A stretch of DNA of 64,000 bases from Neisseriaceae bacterium (GCA_017991555.1 JAGOQM010000001.1:1-64000); one strand, 5' to 3'; numbered from the stretch's first letter, positions 56,055-64,000 are shown. The notes: generated by a model not told the origin, from the sequence alone. Numbers and translations: made by a program.

Positions 56055-56357
56055 TTAACAAAATTTTCGTGGGCTATCAATACAACATTCAGCCTTGAGA
56101 AAACCAATTAGGTCATTCATGACAGTGATATTGGCTCGGTATCTTAAAAAACGGCCTTCTTGCTCTACGGTGATTAGATTTTTTTGTAATAAATCTTTTA
56201 AATGAAATGACAAATTGCTTGCGGGAATGTCTAGTGCTAAAGCAATCTCACCGGCGACCATACCATCAGGGCCTTTTCTGAGTAAGCATTTAAAGACATC
56301 GAGTCGCACACCTGAAGCAAGCGATTCAAAAATTAGGGTGGCTGTTTTCTTTTCCAT
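56055..56357 (-). CDS. arsR: ArsR-family arsenite-responsive repressor
   Basis: Winged-helix repressor (100 aa from ATG 56357; the frame extends 12 codons further). The DNA-recognition helix is in ALDIPASNLSFHLKDLLQK. The cysteines that would sense As(III) are at the very C-terminus (ECCIDSPRKFC), as in the Acidithiobacillus-type ArsR rather than in the helix as in plasmid R773. First gene of the arsRHC-acr3 cluster. Confidence 0.9.
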   Translation of the reverse strand: MEKKTATLIFESLASGVRLDVFKCLLRKGPDGMVAGEIALALDIPASNLSFHLKDLLQKNLITVEQEGRFLRYRANITVMNDLIGFLKAECCIDSPRKFC

Positions 56358-56388
56358 GAATATAATAATACGCCTTATGTTTTTATAT

Positions 56389-56404
56389 TTCAACTATTGT
56401 TGAA
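56389..56404. promoter_or_regulatory. ArsR operator candidate before arsR
   Basis: A 16-bp near-perfect palindrome TTCAACTATTGTTGAA, 31 bp before the arsR ATG, matching the site before arsH. Confidence 0.65.
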
Positions 56405-56492
56405 TTAAATAGTTAGTTAACTAAATTTTTTGTAAAAAAACTAAATTCAACCATTCGCTTGACTTATATCTAGCCTTTTTAAATCTTCCTGA

Positions 56493-56930
56493 TTTAGTAA
56501 AACCCATAAATACAAAGCTGAACTCGTCAAAGAAATCATTAAGGGTAAGGCCAACATTACCGAGGCCGTACGCACTTAGGACCTTACGCCTACAGAAGTA
56601 GCGCATTGGGTCGATGATGTCATACAAGGCATGGAGAATGCCCTTAAACCCAACCTTATTGATGCCAACGGATTGGATGTGCTTTTTTTTCGGACGATCC
56701 CAGATTACTACCGTTCGCTTCCTGGCAAGCTGGCAGAGCAATTAGTGTCTATGGATAAAGCCGGTGCCAGTAAAGAAGAGCTAGCCAGAATGATGGGTGG
56801 TTTGAGCGGCTTACGTATTGGTATGCTAGAAGGGAATACTGATGAAGGCTATATCTCGCTTGGTACGGGCATTGGTAGTATTACGAGTATTAAAAGTGTC
56901 GCTGAAGTGGTTAATGAATTAGCAGTGTGA
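56493..56930 (+). pseudogene. Remnant resembling the C-terminus of a nitronate monooxygenase/NPD-like enzyme
   Basis: An open stretch encodes KYKAELVKEIIKGKANITEAVRT, then a TAG (56577), then a frame reading to 56930 with GLRIGMLEGNTDEGYISLGTGIG and SIKSVAEVVNELA. The latter resembles the C-terminal end of 2-nitropropane-dioxygenase-like flavoproteins. With the internal stop and no N-terminal domain it is probably dead. Translation of the last 99 codons from ATG 56631 cannot be excluded. Confidence 0.45.
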
Positions 56931-56996
56931 TCGCTTTACGCCTTTAAGGCGGGGCCGCCATAAGAGTTGTAATCATTTCTCTTTATTCTATCAAAC

Positions 56997-57044
56997 AAAA
57001 ATAGCTTGTAATGTGATTTTAAATCTACATTACAAGCTATTTTT
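56997..57044. terminator. Bidirectional intrinsic terminator
   Basis: An 18-bp perfect stem (AAAAATAGCTTGTAATGT and its complement, 12-nt loop) with A/T runs on both sides. It serves the minus-strand lipoprotein gene. Confidence 0.85.
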
Positions 57045-57065
57045 TATAATATATAGCTTTAAAAT

Positions 57066-57524
57066 TTAGTAAGTTGTGACCGTAATCTTTAGTTTTTCAA
57101 TATCAACTTTGTGGCCTTTATCCCATTCAATAGCATAGGGTTCTAAATTGTCTATTTTTATGGCACCTTTTGGAGGCACTCCTAAAATCTCTGTATTTGT
57201 CACAGCGTAATGGTCACCATCAGGCTCGTTTATAGGGGCAGTAATAAAAATACGAATAGTTTTATTTGTTTTGTTTACAACCCTACCTGTATAGCGAATA
57301 CCGTACCCACCCACAAACTCTTCTACTGTTAACTTTAAATTTTGTATTTCGTATTGGCCGGTTGATTGGTTGCCAACGTTATATGTTTTATTACCTAAAG
57401 AGTTACCGCCTAACGCACTATTAACTTGGCCTAATGTAGAATTAATGCTGCCTAAAGTAGTATTCAACTCAGCGCATCCGCTAAGCATTCCTGCCAACAC
57501 TAGCCCTGCAATTAGTTTTTTCAT
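57066..57524 (-). CDS. Putative lipoprotein
   Basis: A 152-aa protein with a lipoprotein signal (LAGMLSGC, Cys17), a Gly/Asn/Ser-rich spacer with LGSINSTLGQVNSALGG repeats, then a beta-rich domain (LKLTVEEFVGGYGIRYTGRVVNKTNKTIR). That domain resembles the small FxLYD-like or immunoglobulin-like folds found in secreted proteins. Function unknown. Its own terminator follows. Confidence 0.75.
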   Translation of the reverse strand: MKKLIAGLVLAGMLSGCAELNTTLGSINSTLGQVNSALGGNSLGNKTYNVGNQSTGQYEIQNLKLTVEEFVGGYGIRYTGRVVNKTNKTIRIFITAPINEPDGDHYAVTNTEILGVPPKGAIKIDNLEPYAIEWDKGHKVDIEKLKITVTTY

Positions 57525-58083
57525 TATCCTAATTAAATCCTATTATAATTTTAAAAGCATTTATCATAACGCTTGACTAATGCTAAGGCAAATTTTTTAT
57601 GACTTATAGTTTATATTCTCATGTTTATTTTTAAATAAAAATAAAAAGTGCGTAGCACCCTTAATATATATGAATAAGTAAACTCGGTTTGATACTTCTG
57701 TATAGCGAGGCCTAGCCTTAGACAATCTAAAAGCCGCTTGGAGGAAAAAGTAAATAGGGTTAGAAGCTTTTCTAAATCAGCCAGTTTATGGCGTTTCTGC
57801 GAAGCAGAATAAAACACCCTTAGTAAAGGGTCGTTTTGTCGGCGACAGCCTATCCTGCGTTTAGTTAAAAACGTTCTTTCTTTTCCCAAAAATAAATATA
57901 TTTCAATAAAGATCGAGTTCTATGGATAATAAATAAATTTATATTAGATCATTAAGTAGATATCTATAGATTTATTTTAATCAAACTAGATTTTTGTATG
58001 TTATTATCGATTTTCTATGGATTAATTTAGATAATATATAGATCTATTTTAGATTTATGTTGATTTTTAATAGGAGATGATAG
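57525..58083. promoter_or_regulatory. AT-rich region with diverged long repeat and operator/iteron-like motifs
   Basis: No convincing gene. 57664-57734 is about 73% identical to 63764-63834 (direct orientation). Just before the next gene, four motifs related to TTCTATGGAT lie within 130 bp (57918, 57962, 58013 and an inverted one near 58038), suggesting an operator array or plasmid iterons. Confidence 0.45.
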
Positions 58084-58425
58084 ATGGTCACTGTTGATGA
58101 GTTTATGGATAACGCAAAGGTTGGTAGAAAAGGTTCTAAGTTAGATCCCTGGCTGAGTGACATTAAAAAACTAAAAGAACATGGTTATACTCAAAAATTA
58201 ATTTTAGAATTTTTACATTTAAATAATGTTTCAATAAGCCAGACGGCTTTGAACTATTTTATTAAGACTAGAATAGATAAAAATGCGTATGGTGTAGAGA
58301 TAGAAAGCCAACCCTTACAAGTGAAGGTTTCTAATATTATGCCTAAAGAGGTTTCTAAGTTGTCTGAAGACAAATCAAAAGCTTTTAATTGGCAAACGCC
58401 GATTGCGAAGGAGGATTTATTTTGA
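58084..58425 (+). CDS. Small HTH-like protein, plasmid type
   Basis: A 113-aa protein with AGGAG 7 nt before the ATG. Residues ~20-65 (KLDPWLSDIKKLKEHGYTQK, then NNVSISQTALNYFIKTR) have the spacing of a helix-turn-helix seen in small plasmid-maintenance or mobilization regulators. The rest is Lys/Glu-rich and unrecognised. The repeated motifs directly upstream could be its own binding sites. Function inferred only. Confidence 0.6.
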   Translation: MVTVDEFMDNAKVGRKGSKLDPWLSDIKKLKEHGYTQKLILEFLHLNNVSISQTALNYFIKTRIDKNAYGVEIESQPLQVKVSNIMPKEVSKLSEDKSKAFNWQTPIAKEDLF

Positions 58426-58546
58426 TGAGGATGTTTTTGTAGTTTCTCGGAGTAGATGGGAATTATTATTTCAGTTGTTATACTATTGTCTTTTCAGTGA
58501 CTATCCATATGGATTAATATGATGCTTTACAAAGGAGGATTTCAAT

Positions 58547-59230
58547 ATGGCAAGATGTACCGCACCAGTAAGGGGACATACTTCATCGGCTGCAGCCGCA
58601 GCCTGTCCTGCATGTCGTTACCGTAGCAATAGATATAGTGGCTATAGTAGTAGCTCATCGGCCTATGTTTCGGCGAGTAGTAGCTCGAGTAGAAGTTCTG
58701 GTAGTAGTTCAAGGCCTCGTTGGTCACGCTCAAATTCTACGGTGTCGTATACAGCAGCTCAAGTACAATCACTCTCACCTATTCGAGAAACTGTTGAAGC
58801 ACGAGCTGTAGAGCAACCTGATCTTCGCGATGTTTTCTTGTGCCATGCATGGGACGATCGACAAGGAGTAGCGAAAGAGCTATATGATTTACTAGTAGAA
58901 GCAGGTGTTAAAGTATGGTTTAGCGAAAAGGACCTTGGTCTTGGCGTTCCTATGATGCGTGCTATCGATAAAGGTTTAGCAAATTCGCGGATTGGACTTG
59001 TATTGGTGACGCCTGCTCTTCTGGAGAGACTTCCTAAAGAGGGTGTTGCTGATAAAGAGCTCTCAGCACTTTTAGCAGGTAATCAGCTAATACCAATTGT
59101 ACATAATACAACTTATGTGGCACTCCGTAATGTAAGTCCATTACTAGCATCACGAACTGGATTGGATACTAGTGAGGACTCTATGGCTGTAGTGGCGACA
59201 AAATTAGCTGAACTGGTTACTGTCCAGTAA
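58547..59230 (+). CDS. Zinc-finger / TIR-domain protein
   Basis: A 227-aa protein. The N-terminus has a possible zinc site C4-x6-H11-x8-C20-x2-C23 (MARCTAPVRGH ... CPACR), then a Ser/Arg-rich linker (about 27-66). The TIR domain spans ~93-227: DVFLCHAWDD (beta A), a BB-loop region SEKDLGLGVP, and VADKELSALLAG with Glu171 in the place of the catalytic Glu of bacterial TIR NAD-consuming enzymes. TIR proteins commonly act as NAD-depleting effectors in anti-phage defence. AGGAGG lies 8 nt before the ATG. Whether it works with neighbours is unknown. Confidence 0.85.
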   Translation: MARCTAPVRGHTSSAAAAACPACRYRSNRYSGYSSSSSAYVSASSSSSRSSGSSSRPRWSRSNSTVSYTAAQVQSLSPIRETVEARAVEQPDLRDVFLCHAWDDRQGVAKELYDLLVEAGVKVWFSEKDLGLGVPMMRAIDKGLANSRIGLVLVTPALLERLPKEGVADKELSALLAGNQLIPIVHNTTYVALRNVSPLLASRTGLDTSEDSMAVVATKLAELVTVQ

Positions 59231-59440
59231 AGAGTGATCTGTTATAGGGGGGCGATCCGTTTTACTTAGACAAGCTCAAGCTTCAGAAAGTAATTTAACT
59301 GGGCCAGAGTATGTATTAATCACTATTTAAGTAAAGGGAAGCCCCTGTATCAGGCTTTAAAGATAAAAATTACTACTTAAGTTTATGTTTTATAGTCTTA
59401 AATTTTAAAAAAATTGCTGTGTCGTTATAAGGGTTTGAAA

Positions 59441-59638
59441 ATGAATTTGGAAGATGTTCTTAATGAGCTTGAAACTCTGAAACAACCAATAGAATATGAT
59501 GAGTTGTTGAGGGTCGGAGCGTTAAAACAAAAGGGAAAAAGTTATTATATTGTAGATATAAATTTAATACCTAAAAATATTCAACGTAAAATAAAAACAT
59601 TAGAGACTAATAAGAACGGGCTAAAAGTAACGTTCTAA
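59441..59638 (+). CDS. Small hypothetical protein
   Basis: A 65-aa protein; ATG 59441 with AAGGG 7 nt upstream is preferred to 59414. Acidic helical start (MNLEDVLNELETLKQP), then a basic end (IPKNIQRKIKTLETNKNG). No family is recognised. Lies between the TIR gene and an IS-end scar. Confidence 0.5.
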   Translation: MNLEDVLNELETLKQPIEYDELLRVGALKQKGKSYYIVDINLIPKNIQRKIKTLETNKNGLKVTF

Positions 59639-59695
59639 TAAGTAAATATTGAATCGCCCCGAGTTTCTCGGAGACAACTTTACTTGAGTCAGGCT

Positions 59696-59755
59696 AGGGT
59701 AATTCCCCTAAAAATAAACGTACCTTAAGATAGAATTTTCTCGTATTTTTAGGAA
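59696..59755 (+). repeat. IS-end scar
   Basis: About 55 bp (GGTAATTCCCCTAAAAATAA onwards to TCTCGTATTTTTAGG) is nearly identical to the left end of the IS3 element at 49450-49506, in opposite orientation, without a transposase. A 10-bp inverted repeat GCTATTGGCG/CGCCAATAGC follows at about 59770. Confidence 0.65.
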
Positions 59756-59870
59756 AAATCCAATACAGCTATTGGCGGTGTACCACCACGCCAATAGCTA
59801 AGCCCTTTCATCCATAAGTACGCTTAAAAATGGGACGATTACCATTCCCAAAACACTAAGGAGTTTTACG

Positions 59871-62267
59871 ATGTTAAGGAGAATTCAGCATATTACAAGG
59901 CTCGGAGTATTCGACGATTTCAACTGGGACTCTGAAGTAAAAAGAAAAGATGGTGCCGTCCAAAATTTTGCTGGTATCAACATTATCTATGGTCGCAATT
60001 ATTCCGGTAAGACGACACTATCGCGTATTGTGCGTGCTCTAGAGATAGGCGCTTTATCTGATAAATATGGCACGCCCTCGTTTCAACTAAAATTTACTGA
60101 CAACTCCGATGTGACTCTCGCAACATTATCTGATCATGACAAGCACATTCGCGTATTTAATGAAGATTTTATTAGAGATAACCTTCGGTTTATCACGAAC
60201 CCAGACGATAGTATTGAGCCATTTGCCATTTTAGGTGATGATAATAATAAGATCGAAAAAGAGATTGAAGCTATTGAAGCGGAACTTGGATTTAATGTTG
60301 AGGGTCAAGAAACAGGCTTGTTTGCTGATAAAAAGCAGGCGATAGATACATATAATTTAACTTCCAATGTGCATAAACAAGCAAACGATAACCTTGAAAA
60401 GCAGCTGGCTGAAAAAGCTACTAATAAAGATATTGGTATTAGATATAAGCCTGGACGTTTTGGTGATCAGAATTACACAATTACCAAATTAAAAACTGAT
60501 ATCACGGTTGTAGAGCAATCGAATTATAAACCATTAAATTCAGAGCAAGTTGTTCAGTGCGAAAAGCTGATTTATGAAAAGGTTTTGCCAGCAATATCCA
60601 GCTTTGCTTCACCTAAGCTCAATTTTTTGAACTTGGTACAGCAAGTGAAAATGTTGGTTACCAAACCCATCAGCGAGTCTGACAAAATTCAGGTGTTAGT
60701 TAAAGATGCAGTGCTTAACCGCTGGGTAAATGAAGGCCGTACTCATCATCGAAATAAGTATGAAAAATGCGCATTTTGTGATAATGAGATTTCGGCTGGG
60801 CGGTGGACAGAGCTTGATAAGCATTTTGACGAAGAGTCAGAATTATTGGAAAAGTCGATTGACGAGCTACTTAGTACGATAGAAGCCAATAGGCAAATGG
60901 TTCATACGGCCTTAACCATTGATCAATCAGTTTTTTATTCTAAGTTTCACTCACAACTTACGGCTTTGGACTTTAGATTAAAAGCCGCAACTAAAAACTA
61001 CCAGTATGCTTTAGATGAGCTAGCCAAGCAACTGAAGACGCGAAAAGGTGATATTTTAAACGTTAAAGTATTTGAGCTCCCCACTGATTGCACCGAAACA
61101 TTAGTAAAAGTTTGGCAGGAGTATAGTGAGCTATGTGCTAAATCAGAGTTATTTAGTAGCTCATTAGCAGATGAACAAACAAAGGCAAAATGTGACTTGA
61201 GATTGAAAGAGATCGCTGATTACTTGCTTACTATTGATTACCAAGCGCAGTTAGATTCAATTGAGGTCCTAAAGAGTAAGAGTGATGAGGCTTACCAAGC
61301 GCAGGAAGATATCAATGTAGAAATTACCAGAAAGATGGCAGAAGTTACGGCCAAGAAGCGTGAACTGAATGACGAAGAAAAAGGGGCTAAAAAGGTAAAT
61401 GAATATCTGAATAATTTTTTCGGACATCAATTCTTAACGTTAGAGGCTAAAAGAGGAGAAGGACCAGAAAAGGACACCAAGCTCATCCGATTTGAAGTGA
61501 TACGTGATGGAAAGAAAGCTTATCACCTTAGTGAAGGCGAATGTAGCTTGCTGGCTTTTTGCTACTTTTTAGCCAAGTTAGATGATGTTGCGGCAAAAGA
61601 CTCTAAACCTATTATTTGGATTGATGATCCTATTTCATCGCTCGATAGTAATCATATCTTCTTTATTTATAGTTTGCTAAATACGGAAATTGTCGAGAAG
61701 GGAAGGTTTAAACAGTTATTTATTTCAACACATAATCTTGATTTTCTTAAGTACCTGAAAAGATTGAAGAGTAGTTACCTCTCGCCTACAGGAGAAAAGA
61801 TAAATTGTCATAAAGAATACTTTGTTGTGGTTAGACAGGATAAGAAATCTACTTTGCATTTAATGCCATCTTACTTGAAAGAGTATGTGACTGAATTTAA
61901 TTATCTATTCCATCAGATCCATAAATGTGCCTCTCTTGAGGCTATCAATGATACCAACTATGTAACTTTTTACAATTTTGCTAACAATGCGAGGAAGTTT
62001 TTCGAAATTTACTTGTATTACAGATACCCAGATCAAGGTATGACTGAAAAAACACTTAGTGCATTTTTTGGTGAAAATAGTATTCCGGTAGTTTTAATCG
62101 ATAGAATTAACAATGAGTACTCTCACTTGTCTGGAGTATTTGAGAGAGGTGCAGCCCCTATTGAAGTTCCTGAAATGCAAACTGCCGCCAGGCAAATCAT
62201 TGAACGACTTAAACAAGATAATGATCAATTTTCTTCATTAATGAGAAGTATTGGTGAGGTAGTTTAG
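59871..62267 (+). CDS. RloC/PrrC-like AAA ATPase, putative anticodon nuclease
   Basis: A 798-aa SMC/ABC-type ATPase (AAA_13 class). Walker A GRNYSGKTT is at 41-49, followed by the FNEDFIRDNLRF segment shared by RloC-like proteins. Central coiled-coil stretches carry a CxxC (Cys300, Cys303) like the RloC zinc hook. The ABC signature LSEGE is at ~553-557 and Walker B IIWIDDPISSLD has Asp585/586. The C-terminal domain has Arg708-x3-Glu712 and His752 (NNEYSH), the arrangement of the ribonuclease triad of PrrC/RloC. Such enzymes cut tRNA anticodons to block phage translation. No type I restriction genes are adjacent. Confidence 0.8.
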   Translation: MLRRIQHITRLGVFDDFNWDSEVKRKDGAVQNFAGINIIYGRNYSGKTTLSRIVRALEIGALSDKYGTPSFQLKFTDNSDVTLATLSDHDKHIRVFNEDFIRDNLRFITNPDDSIEPFAILGDDNNKIEKEIEAIEAELGFNVEGQETGLFADKKQAIDTYNLTSNVHKQANDNLEKQLAEKATNKDIGIRYKPGRFGDQNYTITKLKTDITVVEQSNYKPLNSEQVVQCEKLIYEKVLPAISSFASPKLNFLNLVQQVKMLVTKPISESDKIQVLVKDAVLNRWVNEGRTHHRNKYEKCAFCDNEISAGRWTELDKHFDEESELLEKSIDELLSTIEANRQMVHTALTIDQSVFYSKFHSQLTALDFRLKAATKNYQYALDELAKQLKTRKGDILNVKVFELPTDCTETLVKVWQEYSELCAKSELFSSSLADEQTKAKCDLRLKEIADYLLTIDYQAQLDSIEVLKSKSDEAYQAQEDINVEITRKMAEVTAKKRELNDEEKGAKKVNEYLNNFFGHQFLTLEAKRGEGPEKDTKLIRFEVIRDGKKAYHLSEGECSLLAFCYFLAKLDDVAAKDSKPIIWIDDPISSLDSNHIFFIYSLLNTEIVEKGRFKQLFISTHNLDFLKYLKRLKSSYLSPTGEKINCHKEYFVVVRQDKKSTLHLMPSYLKEYVTEFNYLFHQIHKCASLEAINDTNYVTFYNFANNARKFFEIYLYYRYPDQGMTEKTLSAFFGENSIPVVLIDRINNEYSHLSGVFERGAAPIEVPEMQTAARQIIERLKQDNDQFSSLMRSIGEVV

Positions 62268-62275
62268 GAGAGAGG

Positions 62276-62524
62276 GTGATTGCCCTGGGGGATAATGTGA
62301 TAGATAAATTTTTTAATGATAGTCAAAAAAAATGGAGCTCATCTGGAGTAGATATATTTAAAAACATCACAAAAGAAATAATTGCGTTAGAGAAAAGTAA
62401 AGGCATTTTTCATTCCCCACAAATGCACCTTGGAGTTAGTGATGAACAGATATTAGAATATGATTTTTTTAAAATATTGTACGATGTAGAAGAAAAATTT
62501 ACTAAAGTGTGCCTGGATAATTAA
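62276..62524 (+). CDS. Small protein coupled to the RloC-like gene
   Basis: An 82-aa acidic helical protein starting at GTG 62276, eight bp after the ATPase stop and 5 nt after AGGAG, so translation is coupled. No family is recognised (FFNDSQKKWSSSGVDIFKNI, EYDFFKILYDVEEKF). It may regulate or neutralise the large ATPase; that is inference from position. Confidence 0.6.
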   Translation: MIALGDNVIDKFFNDSQKKWSSSGVDIFKNITKEIIALEKSKGIFHSPQMHLGVSDEQILEYDFFKILYDVEEKFTKVCLDN

Positions 62525-62687
62525 TCATTTTGTTACACTGAATGACCAACTATTTCTGTACAATTTAAGCTGATAATGACTACTGTATAGTATAGAATAT
62601 CATGTGCAGCTATTCTCTTCTCTGGGTCATTAAATAAACTCGCATGCGCACTCATAAAATGTTATGAATACTAGGACAGGAGGCTAA

Positions 62688-63575
62688 ATGCCAACTTTAA
62701 GCAGTTCAAATATCCCAACTCCAAAAAACTGGGATGAATTCGAAGATATTACACTCTCGGCTCTTCAAGTTCGTTGGTCAAATAGTGAGTTATTTAGAAA
62801 TGGTCGACAAGGTCAAAGGCAGGATGGTGTTGATATATATGGAAATAACTCTTCAGGAAGTTTTGTTGGTGTTCAATGCAAAAATACGACAAAAGGGATA
62901 ACTGAACAAATTGTCATGGATGAAATTAAAAATGCAGAATCGTTTACTCCTTTAATTAGTGAACTTGTTATTGCAACAACTGCTGACAGAGATGCAAATC
63001 TTCAAAAAAAAGTAAGAAATGTAAGTGATGATAGACAATCCCAAAATTTGTTTACTGTAAGTTTATTGTTCTGGGATGATATTTGTCAAAATTTGGCAGA
63101 AGATGAGGACAAGTTTTTTATGCATTATCCTCAGTTAAAACCCAAGGAAAATAAAGCATTGAAGCATGATGAGGACTTATTCAAAGAGCTAATGGAACTA
63201 TTGAAATCAAATGGAGTTATCAAATTCTTAGATGAAAACAATATGGCCGGTTTTTCATTCCTGAATAGCCAGCTAGATCCAATTCGTAATTTTTATCATG
63301 AGTGGAATGTACCAGAAAAAGAGTTTATAGAGCTAAATTTGGAGGCGATAAAAAAGTCACTTCATGAAAAAATTGGACAATATTTAAAAATAATAGCAAC
63401 TCAAACGTGGTCACTAGAATCAAATATAAATTATCGTTCTGTTCCATGCGAATGGGAATTAGAGCAACCAGATCGTTTTAAAAGGGTTGTAGGACAGCTT
63501 CATGATCTAGCAGGTGATATAGTGGCGACACATAAAAATCTTATTAGGAGTGCAAAGCAGTACTTCAATACATAA
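62688..63575 (+). CDS. PD-(D/E)XK restriction-endonuclease-like protein
   Basis: A 295-aa protein. The N-terminal ~110 residues look like a Mrr/PD-(D/E)XK nuclease fold: an early Glu in WDEFEDITLSAL, GRQGQRQDGVDIYG with the catalytic Asp, and FVGVQCKNT as the (Q/E)xK element. The C-terminal ~150 residues are helical and unrecognised. Similar domains head several defence effectors. Strong AGGAGG before the ATG; own transcription start likely after the 160-bp gap. Confidence 0.75.
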   Translation: MPTLSSSNIPTPKNWDEFEDITLSALQVRWSNSELFRNGRQGQRQDGVDIYGNNSSGSFVGVQCKNTTKGITEQIVMDEIKNAESFTPLISELVIATTADRDANLQKKVRNVSDDRQSQNLFTVSLLFWDDICQNLAEDEDKFFMHYPQLKPKENKALKHDEDLFKELMELLKSNGVIKFLDENNMAGFSFLNSQLDPIRNFYHEWNVPEKEFIELNLEAIKKSLHEKIGQYLKIIATQTWSLESNINYRSVPCEWELEQPDRFKRVVGQLHDLAGDIVATHKNLIRSAKQYFNT

Positions 63576-63630
63576 TTCTAACGCCTAAATCCTGGTGAGC
63601 CCTACGGCGTGCCTGATTTATGGTAATCCT

Positions 63631-63664
63631 ATCTAAAAATAAACGTATTTTTAGATAGGTTTTG
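63631..63664 (+). repeat. IS-end-like palindromic scar
   Basis: GGTAATCC followed by CTATCTAAAAATA-AACG-TATTTTTAGATAG, a perfect 13-bp stem. The first part matches the IS end at 59696 and 49506. It closes the cassette of the ATPase and nuclease-like genes. Confidence 0.5.
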
Positions 63665-63701
63665 CAGTCAGCCGTTTATCATACATAATTATATTTTTAC
63701 A

Positions 63702-63730
63702 AAGCTACTATTTTTGATAGTGGCTTTTTT
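63702..63730 (+). terminator. Intrinsic terminator
   Basis: AAGCTACTAT/ATAGTGGCTT stem with TTTTG loop and T-run; ends the plus-strand nuclease-like unit. Confidence 0.75.
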
Positions 63731-63763
63731 TATTGTGGAAAATAAAAGCCCGATCTTTATATG

Positions 63764-63834
63764 TATGTATAAGTAACCTCTGTTAGTTATCTCTGTATAG
63801 TTAGTCTTGAACTAGGACAATTTAATTACTTCTA
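63764..63834 (+). repeat. Diverged copy of the 57664-57734 sequence
   Basis: Ungapped match of about 52 of 71 bases to the segment at 57664, sharing ATAAGTAA, CTGTATAG and GACAAT blocks. Direct orientation, 6.1 kb apart. Confidence 0.5.
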
Positions 63835-63968
63835 TTTGTGCTAACTACAATGTTGAACATGTACAAACATATGATTTATTGAGAGATTTTTTAGATGGGC
63901 TATTTGTAGTTGAATTAATGATTCAGCTTGAGAAAAGTAGGGTATTTATAGATCGTTTGCCGTGGATA

Positions 63969-63991
63969 TAAAAAAACGCCTAAATAGGCGC
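63969..63991 (-). terminator. Terminator for a minus-strand gene beyond the right edge
   Basis: CGCCT-AAAT-AGGCG stem which, read on the minus strand, is followed by seven T's. The gene it serves lies outside the window. Confidence 0.65.
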
Positions 63992-64000
63992 TATATTAGT

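Noticed and set aside
57611..57889. 92-codon minus-strand frame
   Set aside because: Overlaps the diverged 71-bp repeat, has no recognisable product and no good start signal.
1..64000. tRNA or rRNA genes
   Set aside because: None recognised by eye, including at island borders; a tRNA-scan would be needed to be certain.

Overview
The window reads as the chromosome of a Gram-negative bacterium, most likely a betaproteobacterium close to the Neisseriales. Glutamine synthetase ends in the EFEMYYSL form seen in Neisseria-type GlnA, and gltBD and metNIQ also fit that group. The genus cannot be settled from sequence alone. There are no rRNA or tRNA genes and no CRISPR array. The left 46 kb has moderate GC. 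The last ~7 kb is clearly AT-rich and looks acquired.

Layout. (1) 1-7.7 kb: the 3' end of a giant Bap/RTX-type type I secreted adhesin, a TolC-like export channel, a lytic transglycosylase and an outer-membrane protein. (2) 7.9-15.7 kb: nitrogen assimilation, gltBD (minus) divergent from glnA (plus). (3) 15.8-21.3 kb: methionine/organosulfur uptake. metI, metN, a flavin monooxygenase and a fused CMD/AhpD protein lie on the minus strand, divergent from metQ. (4) 22-32.5 kb: an ECP (E. coli common pilus)-like alternate chaperone-usher locus with an extra ecpD-ecpE pair upstream. (5) 32.9-37.7 kb: an autotransporter and a SulP anion transporter. (6) 38-46.6 kb: a serine recombinase, then a type 1-like fimbrial operon. 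(7) 46.6-49.5 kb: transposon debris, a 682-bp inverted-repeat element and a hipA scrap. (8) 49.5-53.3 kb: mobilization genes with ardC, mobC and a relaxase but no type IV secretion genes. (9) 53.4-56.4 kb: arsenic resistance, arsR-arsH-arsC-acr3 with a broken arsD. (10) 57-64 kb: an AT-rich defence-like island with a zinc-finger/TIR protein, an RloC/PrrC-like AAA ATPase with an anticodon-nuclease-type triad, and a PD-(D/E)XK nuclease-like protein.

How the parts work together. Much of the window builds the cell surface: Bap adhesin, two unrelated chaperone-usher pili and an autotransporter. Both pilus operons are headed by the same kind of small gene, a stand-alone protein resembling the C-terminal DNA-binding domain of RNA polymerase alpha. 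In both, the pilin gene is followed by a hairpin ahead of the assembly genes. This repeated design in two unrelated pilus types is the most striking unexplained feature. In the mobilization segment, ArdC, the relaxase and a truncated third protein end in nearly the same C-terminal tail (Ile/Leu-Glu-Arg), and two of them also share a helical module, suggesting a common transport signal. The right-end island combines an RloC-like ATPase with a small coupled gene and a nuclease-like gene, without the type I restriction system that usually accompanies RloC.
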